Source: Apostichopus japonicus
Lineage: Eukaryota > Echinodermata > Holothuroidea > Aspidochirotida > Stichopodidae
DNA length: 64,000 bases
Assembly (NCBI RefSeq): GCF_037975245.1
Contig: NC_092569.1
Span: 33,437,668 to 33,501,667, forward strand
Reading direction: 5' to 3'
Shown here: positions 32,637-46,004 of the stretch, piece after piece
Layout of the letters: the number at the start of each line of letters is the position of its first letter
Numbering within the stretch: the first letter of the stretch is position 1
The notes under the pieces: generated by a model
What the model was told of the DNA's origin: nothing
The model's database searches: none
Seen by the model: the letters and a program-made list of their open reading frames with translations, nothing else
Position numbers and translations under genes: made by a program

Positions 32637-35600
32637 AAAGAGCAATTGTTAGAAGACATCAAATAAACACATTTGAAAGAGTGGAAAGATTATAACAAAG
32701 GCCCTAATGTCTATAGTTTTCACTGACAGCAACCCATCCGCTCTTGTCAGCACCTACACCAGTGACAATATGACTCGGATAATTCTGAAATACCATAGCT
32801 TTGTGTTCATTAATGGATGCTAATTACTACAACGAAAAGAAAATGATATTTGGAATAATCTATGGTTGCTTTTCCCTTAATATGTTCAAGCAATATCAAA
32901 TAACCTAGAACAACTATTTTAAATGAAGAAAGGGATAAATAAACTAACGTATTATCCTCATCTATACCGTCAGATAATTGCTGGTTCGTATTGACAGAAT
33001 CGTTATCATTTCACAAATATTTGGTAATGTATATACATGTATAATGCTTCGGTAGTAATTATACTTCAAATCGGCTGAAATATAGAGAGAGAGAGAGACT
33101 GTGGATGCAACGCCTTCGCACCATTTAACTTCATTGGCCCAACATTTTTGTTTGAACGTTATACGTCGAACAGCTACCATGGAAACCGTTAAGCCCTAAT
33201 TTTACGGATGATCGCTACGTCATTCCTGTATTCGGGATAAAATAGTATGTTCAGTGACAAAGGCCATCAGATCAGTCGTAGTGTCTACGCCAAAGGTTAC
33301 CCGATGTATGCTTTTGATATGATACCTGACCTAGCTAGCGGAGGCGACTTTAATCTCCGAAGAAGGGTAACGTGCGTCTTTAATGCAATTTGAGCACGCC
33401 CTGACCAGAAGTGTGAGCGTGTTTGTATACGCTGAATATGACGTTGTGATAGTAGTGTTTAAACTCGTAACGTATTTAAAAACAATTAACCCTAACTCTT
33501 TTCTGGAACTGTCATTAATACAAAACAATTAAATAAAAGGAGAACCGGGAAGTAATCAGATGGCAATTTTCGTTAGGGTTGAGCAAATACAATTTTATTT
33601 TACTTCTTTGGACGTTTTATATCTGGCATTTCAAATTGCCAGAATCTTTTTAAATAAGTAGTGTGCGTGGTAATCAGGATTCAACTATTCGTAAGCTAAA
33701 ATGACAGTATATCTCATGAGACATTTGCGTTTATTGTCTTTTGTATAGTTGAGACGTTTTTGCTTTATATTTAAGGTGATATTTGAAAACGGATTCATTT
33801 CTCCCAATATATCCGAAGTTACCTATATACGCCTGAGAGGGTTGTGCATTGCTATGGGGAATACCAGCCATCTGATATGGAGCTGTCTGTGGTCCTCTCT
33901 AAAATCCTTTTGTTGAGGGTCTCCTGTCGGAATTTGAGGCAAATCTTGACCTATCTTACAAAAAGTTGATTATTTTATACCATATTATGATATCAAATCA
34001 AAACGATCAACGCATAAATGATTGGTTTTCTAAAAAGAAATCATCATATAGATATGATGTTAATAGGAAGATGATCATATGGAACTTTTCCATGAGCTTT
34101 ATCACATTTCTTTTTAACTGGCAAAGGAAACGAGCAATATCACACATTACATCGTCATATTTAAAAGCCCTAGAGACAAAAACCAAGTCTCAAATTTGGC
34201 AAACCAGATGCCTCCAGAGCAAATCAAACGTACGCAGGAAGCGTTTGCAGATGCTATCAAGGAACCATATGGATATACCTATTCATTGATCTAAAGCATT
34301 ATACGCCCACGGATTTTCGTCTTCGTACCACTTTCCACATGACACCCAGTATGCTTATGTACCCAAGTGATCGAAGCAAAACAAAATATGATAAAACTTA
34401 GACGCAAAGTTCTAAAACTTTCCTGTGTGATCTGAAGCGCCACCGTAGCACCAGCAACATGCCCGTGAAATGGATTGTTTTTATCAAAATATTCCCCCAA
34501 TAGGCGAAAGGTTTTCCTACTACACGTAGACACCAAATTAATTACCAGTTCATGTGAATGCGCCGCCAATTTGGTAAAAATGGCAATGTACCGTTACCTT
34601 GCGTCCAGAAAGTCGAAACTGTCATGATAAAAGAAACATCTAAGAGATTTTTCCATCAAACGCCTATCCAATAAAAAGTGCGAGGATGTATTAATAAATA
34701 GAAAAATCCTACTCATAACTGTACAACATTATCATTATATGTACATAGGTGGCGTCAACGACACTCGAAAATTACAAGATTTTTTTTCAACTCATATTTG
34801 ATTGAAAATAGACAATTTCACATGAATATTCATTTTATATCCTAGTTTTCAATAACAATAATGGTTAGGAACTACATAGGCTACTATGTTAACCAAAACA
34901 AAATACATAGACGAAGTGGGAAAAAATGATGAAGAATACGAGAGAAAGTTAATTACATTCCTACAACGAAGTATTATTGAATAAATGATTGCGTTAATAT
35001 TGGCAAATGTATCTTAAATATTGATAAAAATATGTTTGAAGCAGTAAGAGGGGGCTCTACCAACTAAAAGTGAAACGTACTCCTGCAGCCAAACTGTAAA
35101 GTGAACTATGTAGACCTATTTTTTCATATCATGATTTTACAAAGTAAGTATAATAGTTTAATGGAAAAATCTAGTGAATACCACATTTTCATTTTTACTC
35201 TTCACCCGTCGAAGGTGTTGATTTTGCTCAATAATTATCTTAAATGGTGATGAGAACAAAACGTTGGAATAGTAGGTTGCGGTGTGGTTCAAAATGTTAT
35301 GTTAACAGCCTAGGATAATATAACTTGGTCAGCATGCAACAACAGTTACATCATTACAACACATTCAGGTACATAATGTAATTGAAAGATACAACAGAAA
35401 AAAATAGAAGAGTTTATACAACACAAGAACATTGCACGTGTCTGCAAGTTAGCTGTTTCGTTGTGATATTTTATAGTAAAAAAAAAAAAAAATGAGTGTT
35501 TAATATGTTTCAATAGCTATTGAGGTTTTTCACGATATTCACCTTTAATATTTGATAAATCATAAGCTACATTTGACGTTAATGCATTGTTTCAACGATC

Positions 35601-36629
35601 TAATAACTCAACCAAGTGTTTTTTTTTTATAACTTCATATATGCAACAGAGGAACTCATGACTTTCAACACCAAAGGCCAAATTTTGAACACATTGTCAA
35701 AACAAAATTGGATGTTTTTGTTGTATATTGCATCTGGGGAATCGACCCAATGTCTTTGTCCTAGACAATATAGCGCAGTCACTTTAATTGATGGAACTCA
35801 ACTCTGTAAAAGGGTCAGTTAAAACTTAAACGAAGAATCGATATGCACCCTGGGCTGATAATAGTGTTTGTTAAGAGACTACAACATACCAAATTCAGTT
35901 GATGTACCATTGTACCAATGTACAATTGTATAACTACAAGTGATGATATTTATTCAATAATCATGTTAAATTGTGCGTTTTCTTTCTTGACATAATATCA
36001 CGTTTAGACTTGAACATTTTGATATAGGTAAATGAGTCTTTTTGTCGAAAATTGTCAAAATTTCCTCTTTTTATTCTTGTATCGGAGTATAATATTAACA
36101 TAGTGTCAAATGAAGTGTGGGTCAAGTGAAACACAATTTGGTCCACTATGCACTAATTCTTAGTTTAAATATAAATTGTATTTCAATAATACACAACATT
36201 GAGGAATTATTATGTATGTCACACATAGACAAACGTACCAAGTTGCTTATTTTTTGCGCTTTTTTCATGTATAACGTCAGAGTTTTTGTGCTATTACGTC
36301 GAACAATTAAATATATGAACAACATTTTTAATTGCCCTATCATCGGAATGTGCTATGAAGTTGTAAATTGAAACAATGTGATTAGTTACACCAACATCCT
36401 ATAATATATTTTATTTAAATAGGCCTATGTGAATTTACGCTCGAAAATTCTATGGACGAAGTATTCAATCCCTTTATTAAGTACTTACTGATTAGAAGGG
36501 TGACAGAATATGAGACCTGTCTGCAGCTTAACGAAACAGCTATTTACTAAACTTACCACGATTAATTCGTATTAGCGATTTAAACTACCACTCTCATGAA
36601 CACGAACAAAGTAAGGTGTTTACTAGGAA
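32637..36629. repeat. Duplication unit 1, downstream block V1
   Basis: Begins agagcaattgttag; its first part is repeated at 49737-51590 in unit 2 (shared cactgacagcaacccatccgc at about 32722 and 49818) and its last part at 51590-52226. Contains a (GA)n tract at about 33083-33098 and an A-run at about 35479-35491. Mostly non-coding apart from the remnant at 34142-34420. Confidence 0.8.
34142..34420 (+). pseudogene. Coding remnant with EPYGYxFIDLK-type motif
   Basis: A frame reading SPRDKNQVSNLANQMPPEQIK, AFADAIKEPYGY runs into a stop at 34292-34294. A neighbouring frame continues IDLKHYTPTDFRLRTTF, so a small indel near 34275 split one ORF. The homologous stretch at 51242-51480 shows the same peptide with a different break. 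I recall similar YGYLFIDL...TP..FRLRT strings from retroelement-linked proteins of aquatic invertebrates, but cannot verify this. Confidence 0.4.
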
Positions 36630-39085
36630 AATTAGAACAACATATACAACGTTCCGACAATGTAAACTAATTTTATAAATGAAAAAATAAAAAAATAAAG
36701 GATATTGTTAATTATAGGGGGAAAAATATGTTTGAATAATCGCTTATCAACTACACAAATAAGTATTTCATAGAGCATATGTTGTAAAGGTTGTCCCCGA
36801 TCCACATACCCACCGGAATCGAATAGAGGGGGCTCTTCCAATTATATTTTGTTTAACTTTAACAGAACCATTTCCAATATCCCATATTCCTAACGCATCC
36901 CAATCACACTCATTACTGCACAACTTTATTATATATACAAAGGAGGCATATACGACACTTTAAATCAAAACATCATTATTCACATACATGTTATTGGTAA
37001 TTGAAAAAAAAGACATGAATATTCATTTTTGTATTCTAGAATCTGTGAAAATCGATATGTCCGATGACAGGAATTTGTAAGCAGTATGGGACGCCGAATA
37101 TTTGTTTACCAAATTGCTACCAGTAATTCAAAGTGATCTTTGTTGTGTTAGAGGGTGGGACATAACACTTGCATGAGCAGGTGGAAGTATTCTAAACGTC
37201 TTTGGAATGGTATTTCTTTATAGTGATCGAATAAGTCATCAGTAACAATAGAGGTTAAGATTTCCATAGGCTACTACGTACAGTAAACATAAAAACACTT
37301 AGACGGAATTGGGAGAAAATGGTGAAGAACACGAGGGAAATTTAATAATACTCCGACAATGAGTTATTGTTGGCGAATTTTCTAAAATATTACTAGAAAT
37401 GTGTTTGAGTAAGCGCTTATCATTTATAAGTATGAGGCGATGGCTCTCCTCCGATATGTCACAATGATTGTCATTGAGACGGCCTACGTCCTTGTTGTAA
37501 TATTACAATAAGAGATACTAAAGACATATGTTTGTATCATTTTGACCAAATCACCATGTTCTTTACACCCATCGATATCATTGAGTGTAACTCACGGCAT
37601 ATATGAAGGTACAACCTTTGATTGTTTCTTACTATCAGTAATCATTTTAATCCAGTGTCAACATTTTGTCTGACACAGTACAATGTAATGTGATCTCTTT
37701 TATTAGGCCTATATAATACTTCACTCTCATCCTCTCTCACCACGTTCCGAATACAATCCTGTAATCACAACTAGGTGATATACCTATACTAGGTTATGTG
37801 AGGTAGGGGATATGCAAATAAATTAACACAAGAAGTATGGACTCCGATTTCTTGGCACAGATAATAACGTCTGACAATTTGCCTGTGTATCATTGTAGTA
37901 AAGAATCCAGCCACGATTCGTCATCATTCAAGATGTATTTCCTTGTGATGTCATCATATCGAACACGTGGAACAGTGCTACGTGGCTCAATCACGTGATA
38001 TCATACGATTTATACGTCCATCAGATTCCGTAAATTATCGTCAGTTGCCAGCCACGTTGTTTAGCATATAGTAGCTTGTACATACCAGAAAGGAAAATTA
38101 AAGGCATTACCTTGTAAATGATTGTGTAACGTTAAAGCAGTTAAGGTACTTTTAAATCATAATACATATTATGGTGTCCATCAATTTGCGTATTAAATGG
38201 GTAGTTTCTGGTTATGATCATTCAAAGTGAATTGCATCATTTCAGCAGTTTACTGCATGAGTGATATTGTAACAAATACTATAATAATATGTTAAAAACC
38301 AGCCGATGCTCATAACTAGCACAGTAAGTACTAGTGCCACCTAGTGTTACCGTGTTACGAACACAAAGTAAAGATTAATGATGCACGGTTGTGGGACATG
38401 AAAAGTAGTAACATGTGTTACAAGTGGCACCAGTAGTTACTGTACTAGATATGTGTTTGAAGTAAAGTAGGTACTGTACCGTGTGATTCCAGTTCACAGC
38501 TCTCTTTAAACTACGCCAATTCGTCATTACGAGAACGAAGAAAGGACATGTTCCGGTATACCCATAGGCTATCTGATAGCATAAAACGACTAGAATCGAC
38601 TTCATTATCTAACGGCGTGTTTAAGAACTCACACCCAATGGTTGACACAGCAACTTCTGTATTGTCCCACAACCGTGTATCAATAATTATCAGCAATTAC
38701 TACTTTGTGTTCAAAGCATGTGTTACAGGACATGAACAGTACTTAATATACGAGCCATGAATATCAGGTGGAAAAACAATATTATTGTCGTTGTTTTAAT
38801 CAAATTATTGATAATTGTTACACCCCAGTAAATAAAAACAAAACCACATCTTTAAATAGAAAGACTATATTCCTTGATAGGCCAGCAGAAATTACTTTCC
38901 CTGTGATTCGTCTAATATCCGAAAGGTGCTGTTTGATATTGATATGTCACGATTCCGAGAGATTTGGTCTTAAAGTATGTTAATACGTTGAGAGCGTCTT
39001 TTGCATGCATGATGTCTCATATCAGTAGAAAGATTTAAACGACGAACAAACACGGTTCTTAGTGCTTATCATTTGCAGTTCCATA
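36630..39085. repeat. Duplication unit 2, upstream block W2, left part
   Basis: Homologous to 17880-20325. Non-coding. It includes the inverted-repeat structure (about 38320-38450). It is interrupted at 39085/47466 by the LTR retrotransposon; the last four bases, CATA, are the target duplication. Confidence 0.85.
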
Positions 39086-40541
39086 TGTGAGGGAATCTGT
39101 GCGTTCCATGGCAAGCAGCCATGAGTCATTTCTGGCTCGAACAAAGGGTCCTTGTGTGTTACGCAATATAGCCAGCTTGGAATAGCTCAGTTAGCGTGCA
39201 CACTATATATTTCAAGACGAATAAAAAAGCACGAATAGTTTATCGAAAGTTTTAGTCCTAAGTAATAAACGAGCATGTGATGCACTTGGACAATCACATT
39301 GTTGACACTTGGAGGTAAATATATCTTTCTTTAACCTGTTAAGTTCTTGTAGTACTGGAGTTATTCAGTGATCGTATATTTTACTTAATATTATCGACCA
39401 TTTTCGTATCGGTAAGGCTTGACTAGGGTACGCTATCCTACTGTACGGATTATGCCGGAATAGGGAAGCCCTATTCTAACGTTATGTTGAGTAGACATAC
39501 TGTGGGTTACATATACTTATATTTAACTTGTTTTATTGAAAATGTATCTTTATAAATAATCTACAGGTTTTACTTAAGGGTCGATTTCACATTCAGATTT
39601 TAAAGGAATGTATTATAGAGATTATAGAGATAATTCTAGGAGCCAGTTACGTAAGAGGCTCACGTACACGAGGTTGAGATTATGTTCTGGGAGAGCGCCC
39701 TCTGTTTCAGCTAAGATGGCGGCGCCCATGTAACGTTAAATTTATAGTATTGTGTATGTATACAAGAATGAGGTTCATAACGTGTAGTTACCTAACGTAA
39801 CATAACAGCATAGCCTCACCATGTGCATCTATATTCCTGAGTGTTTTTTTTTTTTTTTTTATATATTATCAGTATTCTTTCTCTTATTTTACTTTTAACC
39901 ATTTAGAGATATTTTCTCTTATCATATTTAAGGTCATGACTACCCATTTAAAGGGATAGTACAGATATAGCCTTAAAGTGATAGTATGCATAATAGTTAA
40001 GATATTTTCCTTCCCTTTGACCAAATTCAATGGTTTGTATTAATTTCGCCATGCACTATCCGAGTTAGTACTGTTTTTCTAAAATGTTATAACTTAAAGC
40101 AGTATATATGTTTGGTAGTTAAGCCGTATATGGACAATACCCTTTTGTTTAGTATTGAGGTGTTGTTATTGACAGACGTGTCAGGGACGTAATAGTCGCA
40201 GCTACTTCTACTATGTATTGTTATACGTTGGATTAATACCACTGCTAGTTAAGTTAAAGATGTCATAACGATGTCCGTGCATGTACACCTTTTTGGCCTT
40301 GGTTTTAGGTGACGTTAATATTTTACCTCTAGAGTGCATATATACCGTTTAGTCATTTTTCCTATTTTTCACTTTTACTTACTTCTTCTCTTTGCAGTGT
40401 GTCAGGGGGTTTCTCTTGAGTCTTACCACTGCCCTCTTGATTTTACCAATTATATATAATTTCATGTTTAAATACATGGTGCCACCAGACCATTGGTGAA
40501 ACACAAAATCCGTTGTTATTTCTGTCTACTACATCCTCACA
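39086..40541 (+). repeat. 5' LTR
   Basis: 1456 bp, TGTGAGGGAATC...CATCCTCACA, matching 46005-47465 along its whole length. Differences seen by eye are scattered substitutions plus a longer T-run in the 3' copy (about 39843-39860 here, 46759-46782 there). Confidence 0.92.
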
Positions 40542-40544
40542 ATT

Positions 40545-40562
40545 TGGTTCCAGAAGTGGGAT
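40545..40562 (+). promoter_or_regulatory. Primer-binding site candidate
   Basis: TGGTTCCAGAAGTGGGAT begins three bases after the LTR; the TGG would pair with the CCA end of a host tRNA. The tRNA identity was not determined. Confidence 0.6.
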
Positions 40563-40616
40563 GTGTGGCAAAATTTGAAAATTTTAATCAAATCAAGAGG
40601 GTAGTGGTGAAGTAAG

Positions 40617-41552
40617 ATGTCTGGAAAGGCAGTGAGTGAGATCCAGAGGAGACTAGATGAGCTGACGAATGAGCTACAGGTGGCCAAAGCAACCAAACAA
40701 AGTGAGAAACCCAGTGTTTATGTTCTTCCACCGGAGAAGAAGCTCCGATCGTTCTCTGGATCTGATGGATGTCAGGTGGAAAGCTTTGTAGAAGATGTTA
40801 GGACGGCTATGAAACTGCGGAGGCTGACTGGAGCAAGTGCTGCAGATTTCTTTATTGCTCATTTAGATGGTCCTGCACGTCGAGAGATACGCCACCGGCC
40901 TAGTCAGCTGAGCTCCGACCCTGACAAAATACTAGATGTCCTTCAAGAAACCTTCGGAGAACGGTACACTCTTGGCTCACTGATGAGGCGAGTGTACAAC
41001 GGTACCCAAGGCGACAGAGAGTCCACCTCTGACTTCGCCTTCAGATTAATGGCGCTGGCAGAGAAGCTGTCTACCCTTGACGATGTCCCCAATCCAGAGA
41101 AAACCATAAGGGAACAGTTCTGCGATGGACTTTGAGACAAAACCCTACGCAGAGAGTTGAAGAGACTGATGAAAGATGAAGGTCACATGTCCTTCATTCA
41201 ACTTAGAGACTGGGCCCTTGATATGGGGGAAGATGAGTCTCCCAGCCATGACAAGAGGATGGCAGCTGTTTCTTTTGCTGAGACAGTCGGAGACAAGCTC
41301 TCTGACACTTTGGAAAGCCTTTCATCAGCAATTTCCAAACAAACTGAAGCAGTTGAAGCTGTGCGTAAGCAACAGTTTGAGTTTAATGCACGGTTTGAGA
41401 GACTGGAGGACCAATCTGCCAGAAAGGGGACATTCACCAAAATACCGAAACGAGACAGGTCAGAGATTAGATGTAGAAGGTGCCAGGAGATGGGACACTA
41501 CGCCAGTGAATGTCCTAGTCCTGTAGTTGTAAGCTCTAGTGCGTCAAACTAG
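40617..41552 (+). pseudogene. Gag of the LTR retrotransposon, one in-frame stop
   Basis: Starts MSGKAVSEIQRRLDELTNEL with a coiled-coil-prone N-terminus, then a capsid-like region (FVEDVRTAMKL, ADFFIAHLDGPARREI, LQETFGERYT). A TGA at 41133-41135 interrupts an otherwise open frame (...EQFCDGL, stop, DKTLRRELKR...). The second half ends with a CCHC zinc knuckle, CRRCQEMGHYASEC. About 311 codons in total. The TGA looks like a point mutation, but readthrough cannot be excluded. Confidence 0.85.
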
Positions 41553-44500
41553 AACCACCCAGCGACAGGAGCCATGTACTGGGTGACAACTGTTTAAAGT
41601 TAGGCTCGATTTCAGAGACAGCATTGGTGGGGAACAGGCCGATCGTGACCGTGAAGTTGGCGGATGTGGAGATAGAGACTGTAATAGATACAGGCTCTCA
41701 GGTCACTATAATACCTGAGCAGACCTTCCAGGAGTATCTTGGGCACCTTCCATTGGAACAGTTGAACTGGTTGAATCTCAGAGCTGCCAACAATACAGAC
41801 ATTCCTTATACAGGTTTCTTCCTGTCAGATGTCCAACTTGGGGGCATTACAATCCCTGAGCGGGGCATTCTGGTAGTTAGATTAGCCAAACCAGGATGTA
41901 TACTGGTAGGAATGAATGTCCTGAACCATTGCGCCCCAGAACAACTGGCACAACTTTTGGAATTGCCTTCAACTCATCAACCTCAGATAAAAGCCAAAGT
42001 AGTCCAGGGTGTTGTCAAAGTTGCAGGAAGTAGAAAGGTCAGAATTCCAGCTAGATCTGCCATTGTAGTGCCAGTGACAGGTCCTGTATGTTCAGAGGCT
42101 GCTGAGGTTATTGTGGAGCCGGTGGAAAACCTACCTGCTGGTGTGCCCGTCTGCTGCACCTTGACTTTTGCCTGTAAAGGTTGTCTCAATCTTCAGGTAG
42201 TAAACCTTTCCGAAGAAGAAGTGTGGCTTAACCCTAGAGCACCTCTTGGCAAACTCCAATATGCAACCATGGTTGATGATGGCAGTGTCAACTTCGAGGG
42301 AATAAATAGGCTCAATGCAGACATCAACTACATCCAGATGGACAGAGAACCAGATGCAGAATCCAAAGTGTCAAAATTACTTTGGAGTGGTCTTTCCAGT
42401 GAGCAATGGCAACAGGCAGAGAATCTGCTTCGGATGAATTATGATGTTTTTGCCGCCGCAGACACTGATCTAGGTTATACAGACAAGGTTACCCATCGAA
42501 TTTACCTGAAAGATAAAACTCCTATAAAGCAACCATATCGACGAAATCCTCCTTCACAAATAGAGGAAGTAAGGGAACATGTCAGAAAGTTGTTGGGTAC
42601 AGGAGTTATAAGGGAAAGTACTAGTCCCTTTGCTTCTCCTATCGTCCTTGTCCGTAAGACAGATGGCTCATTACGGCTGTGTGTGGATTACCGCAGACTC
42701 AACGAGAAGACCATTAAGGATTCATACCCAATACCTCGGATTGATGAGTCGTTAGATACACTGCATGGAGCAGAGTGGTTTTCCTCCATAGACCTTTTGG
42801 CTGGTTACCACCAGGTGGCAGTTGACAAAGCTGACATATTTAAAACGAGTTTCACCACACCATTTGGTCTGTTTGAGTATAACAGAATGCCCTTTGGGTT
42901 ATGTAATGCACAGGGAACTTTCCAACGCCTAAAGCAAGCCTGCCTGAGTGACCAATTCTTTCAGTGCGTTCTCTGTTATCTGGATGATATCCTTGTCTAT
43001 TCCAAGTCATTCGAAGAACATCTCACTAACCATTCACTAGTCTTTGATAGGTTAAGGAAGTTTGGACTAAAAATCAAACCAAGTAAATGTGAGTTGTTCA
43101 AACCTGAAGTGAAATACCTGGGTCATATTGTGACAAGAGATGGAGTAATGACAGTTCCAGGGAAAGTAGATGCTGTGAAGAAATGGCCGACTCCCAAAGA
43201 TGTAAAGGAGCTTAGGTCATATCTTGGTTTCTGTTCCTTCTACAGGAGATTTTTTCCTGGGTTTTCTAAAATAGCTGGACCTTTGCATGCCCTTGTTGCT
43301 AACTGTTTGAAAGAAAGGAAGAACAACCAACGTGCAGCATTTACCTGGCAGACGGAGCACCAACGAGCTTTTGACACTCTGAAGAGCAAATTATGTTCAA
43401 GACCAATACTGGCCTATGGTGATTTCAAGTTGCCCTTTGAAGTGGAAGTTGATGCCTCCTTCCTTGGATTGGGCGCATTCCTGTCACAGGTCCAAAACGG
43501 AAAAAAAAAATGTGTCATAGCTTATGCAAGCAAGACCTTGCGTGGACCAGAACGCAACATGGAGAAGTACTCCAGTATGAAACTTGAACTCCTGGGGATG
43601 AAGTGGGCGATAACAGAGAAATTTAGAGACTATCTGCTAGGCTCAACATTTGTTATCTATACTGATAATAACCCTCTTGCCCACCTTAAGTCTGCGAAGC
43701 TAGATGCAGTCAGTCAACGCTTGGTTGGAGCTTTGACAGCCTTCGAATTTTCTGTGGCATACAAACCTGGTAAAAACAACCAAGCAGCAGATGCCCTCTC
43801 CCGGAGACCTGTGGATAAAGTTCAATATAACCATGTTTCGTCTGCAAAGTATGTGCATACAGCCAGAATGACTACTCTTCCTGCCAACCTTCAACACACA
43901 CCTACCCCAGAGAAACCAGTATATGTCAGTGCCCTTACATCTTTACCTATGTTCCCGGGTTATGACAACACACAGCTAGCAGAACTGCAGCAGAAGGATA
44001 AGTCGATTGCTCGACTCCTGCACTACATTGCAACCAAACAAAAACCTACTCCTTACGAACGAGCAGATGAGAGTGAAGATGTTGTACTGCTGTGTCGGCA
44101 GATGAACAAGATCAAGACCATTTATGGGCTGCTGTACAGGCTAACCGAGGACAAGCAAAAGCAACTGATCCTCCCACGTGTTCTCAGGAATGATGTCCTT
44201 GTAGCATGTCATGACCAGGCTGGGCATCAAGGGTCTAACAAAACCCTTGGATTGGCGAGGAGTAGATATTACTGGCCCAAGATGACTGAACATGTTGCTT
44301 CTTGGTGTGACCAATGTGACCGTTGTGTTAAAGCTAAAATGGGTCCTAGAAATAAAGAGCCGCTGCGGAGCATGATCGCTACCAGGCCGATCGAGATATT
44401 GGCAATCGATTTCACCATCCTTGAGAGGGACACAACTGGTCGAGAAAATGTTTTGGTGATGACTGACGTTTCTCAAAATATACACAGGCAGTAGCCACCA

Positions 44501-45348
44501 GGAACCAAACTGCAGAGACAACAACTAAAGTACTGGTGAGAGAAAGGTTCACCAAGTTTGGAGTTCCCCAGCGTGTACACTCTGATTAAGGCAGAAATTT
44601 CGAATCATCACTAATTCGTTCCCTGTGTTCCATGTACCAGGTAAAGAAAACAAGAAGTACTCCTTATCACCCTGAAGGAAATGGGCAGGTGGAGAGATTC
44701 AATCGTACTCTCCATGACCTGTTGAGAACTCTACCTGCAAACCACAAACGGAGATGGTCCGAACATCTACCAGAAGTGCTGTATGTATACAATGCTGCGG
44801 AACACCCAGGATTCTCTCCATTCTACATTATGTTTGGCAGAGAACCAAAACTTCCAGTGGACTTCCTGCTCAATGCTAACTCTGACAACTCTGATGATGA
44901 CAGTCCAACTGATGAATGGTTACTAAATCACGCTGAAACCATGAGGATGGCATACCAGAAAGCAGGGGAGCGTATGACCAGTGGAGCTGCCAAGAGAAAG
45001 GTTAGATATGACAGGGATGCTCAGGAAAAACATTTGGCATTGCAAACCAGAGTGTACCTCCGGTCTCATCCGCAAGGACGGCACAAAATTCAAGACCAAT
45101 GGAGCCCTGTCATATACAAGATTATTAGAAGACCGGGGGGTAAAGCAAGCTACACCATACAGCTTGTCGACAATACTGGTGAAGAGAAAACTGTTCATCG
45201 ACGAGAGATAAAGCCGTGTCCGATCGTTAACCAGGAGCCTGAGGTTTCCCGACTGATGATGACTGCTCTCCACCACACCGTCCTTCCACCAACTCAGACA
45301 GTAGCACCAGTGACAGTGACTATGATGACCAACCATGACGAAGCATGA
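41545..45348 (+). pseudogene. Pol (protease-RT-RNase H-integrase) of the LTR retrotransposon
   Basis: Open to 44494 in the frame -1 to gag, with protease VIDTGSQVTIIP near residue 20 of the 41624 frame. RT has LCVDYRRLN, SIDLLAGYHQV, MPFGLCNAQGTFQR and CYLDDILVYS near residue 450. RNase H has VEVDASFLGLGAF and YTDNNPLAHL and ends NQAADALSRRP. Integrase has HHCC zinc ligands (CHDQAGHQG...WCDQCDRC) and the first catalytic Asp (LAIDFTIL). A single-base frameshift near 44467 and a TAA at 44587-44589 break integrase just before and after the second Asp. The third acidic residue is in EGNGQVERFNRTL, within the ORF 44632-45348. The frame upstream of 41624 is open back to the gag end, so the true start is by frameshift, not at an ATG. 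Confidence 0.9.
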
Positions 45349-45515
45349 GATCTGGTAGAGGAAGACACAGAAACCTGTACCATGAACCACGAAGTGTCCA
45401 AACTAACTTCTTAGAGACAAACCCGACTGAGAGTCTAGACAGGCGAGTGAGGCGACTGCAGTCTATCCATGATAGGTCAAAACAAATTTTGGACGCAGTT
45501 GCATCCCTTACCTAA
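45345..45515 (+). other. Small ORF overlapping the pol stop
   Basis: ATG overlaps the pol TGA (ATGA). 56 codons, MRSGRGRHRNLYHEPRSV... to ILDAVASLT. Arg-rich at its start; it may be the natural C-terminus of pol after another small indel rather than a separate gene. Confidence 0.35.
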
Positions 45516-45997
45516 AAGAGTCTTCCACTCCTAACACATTCTAAAAATATGTGTTTCTTCAAGTTACATTTTCTATTAATTCTCCAAAATCAGTTCTGAA
45601 AAGTTTTAGTTTCAGTTCAAAGTTGTTACTAGTAAAAGTTATTACTAGAAAAATTCAGTAGAAAATTCCAGTGGATTTCTGCCTTCCAATCTTTGGCTAC
45701 CAGCGTTGATATTGTAAATAGCCAGTCAACTTTACTTGAACTGAAAGTATTTTAGAATACTCTCAGTTGTTGCTGTTTTTATTAACCTTTTCTCTTTTTC
45801 AGTGATTGTTGTTACTTTCTGAAGTGCCTCTTCCAGAGAAGTGTGTCCTAAGTCATTAGTAGTTGTTTTCTGGTACCTCTACTACAATACTTTAAGGAAA
45901 GTGTTAACAGTTGTATTTCATGTTATGTATGTTTTTCACTGAATGTTTGTATTCACTCTTAAGGTTGTTTAGTAATAATTTCAAACATAGTTTTAGC
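45516..45997 (+). other. 3' untranslated region of the LTR retrotransposon
   Basis: AT-rich, no ORF and no env-like product, between the last coding frame and the purine tract. Confidence 0.6.
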
Positions 45998-46004
45998 AGG
46001 GGAG
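45998..46004 (+). promoter_or_regulatory. Polypurine tract
   Basis: AGGGGAG directly before the 3' LTR, the expected position of the plus-strand primer. Confidence 0.7.

Noticed and set aside
45516-46004. Possible env gene in the LTR retrotransposon
   Set aside because: Only a short Arg-rich ORF follows pol and the rest has no open frame, so there is no retrovirus-like envelope.
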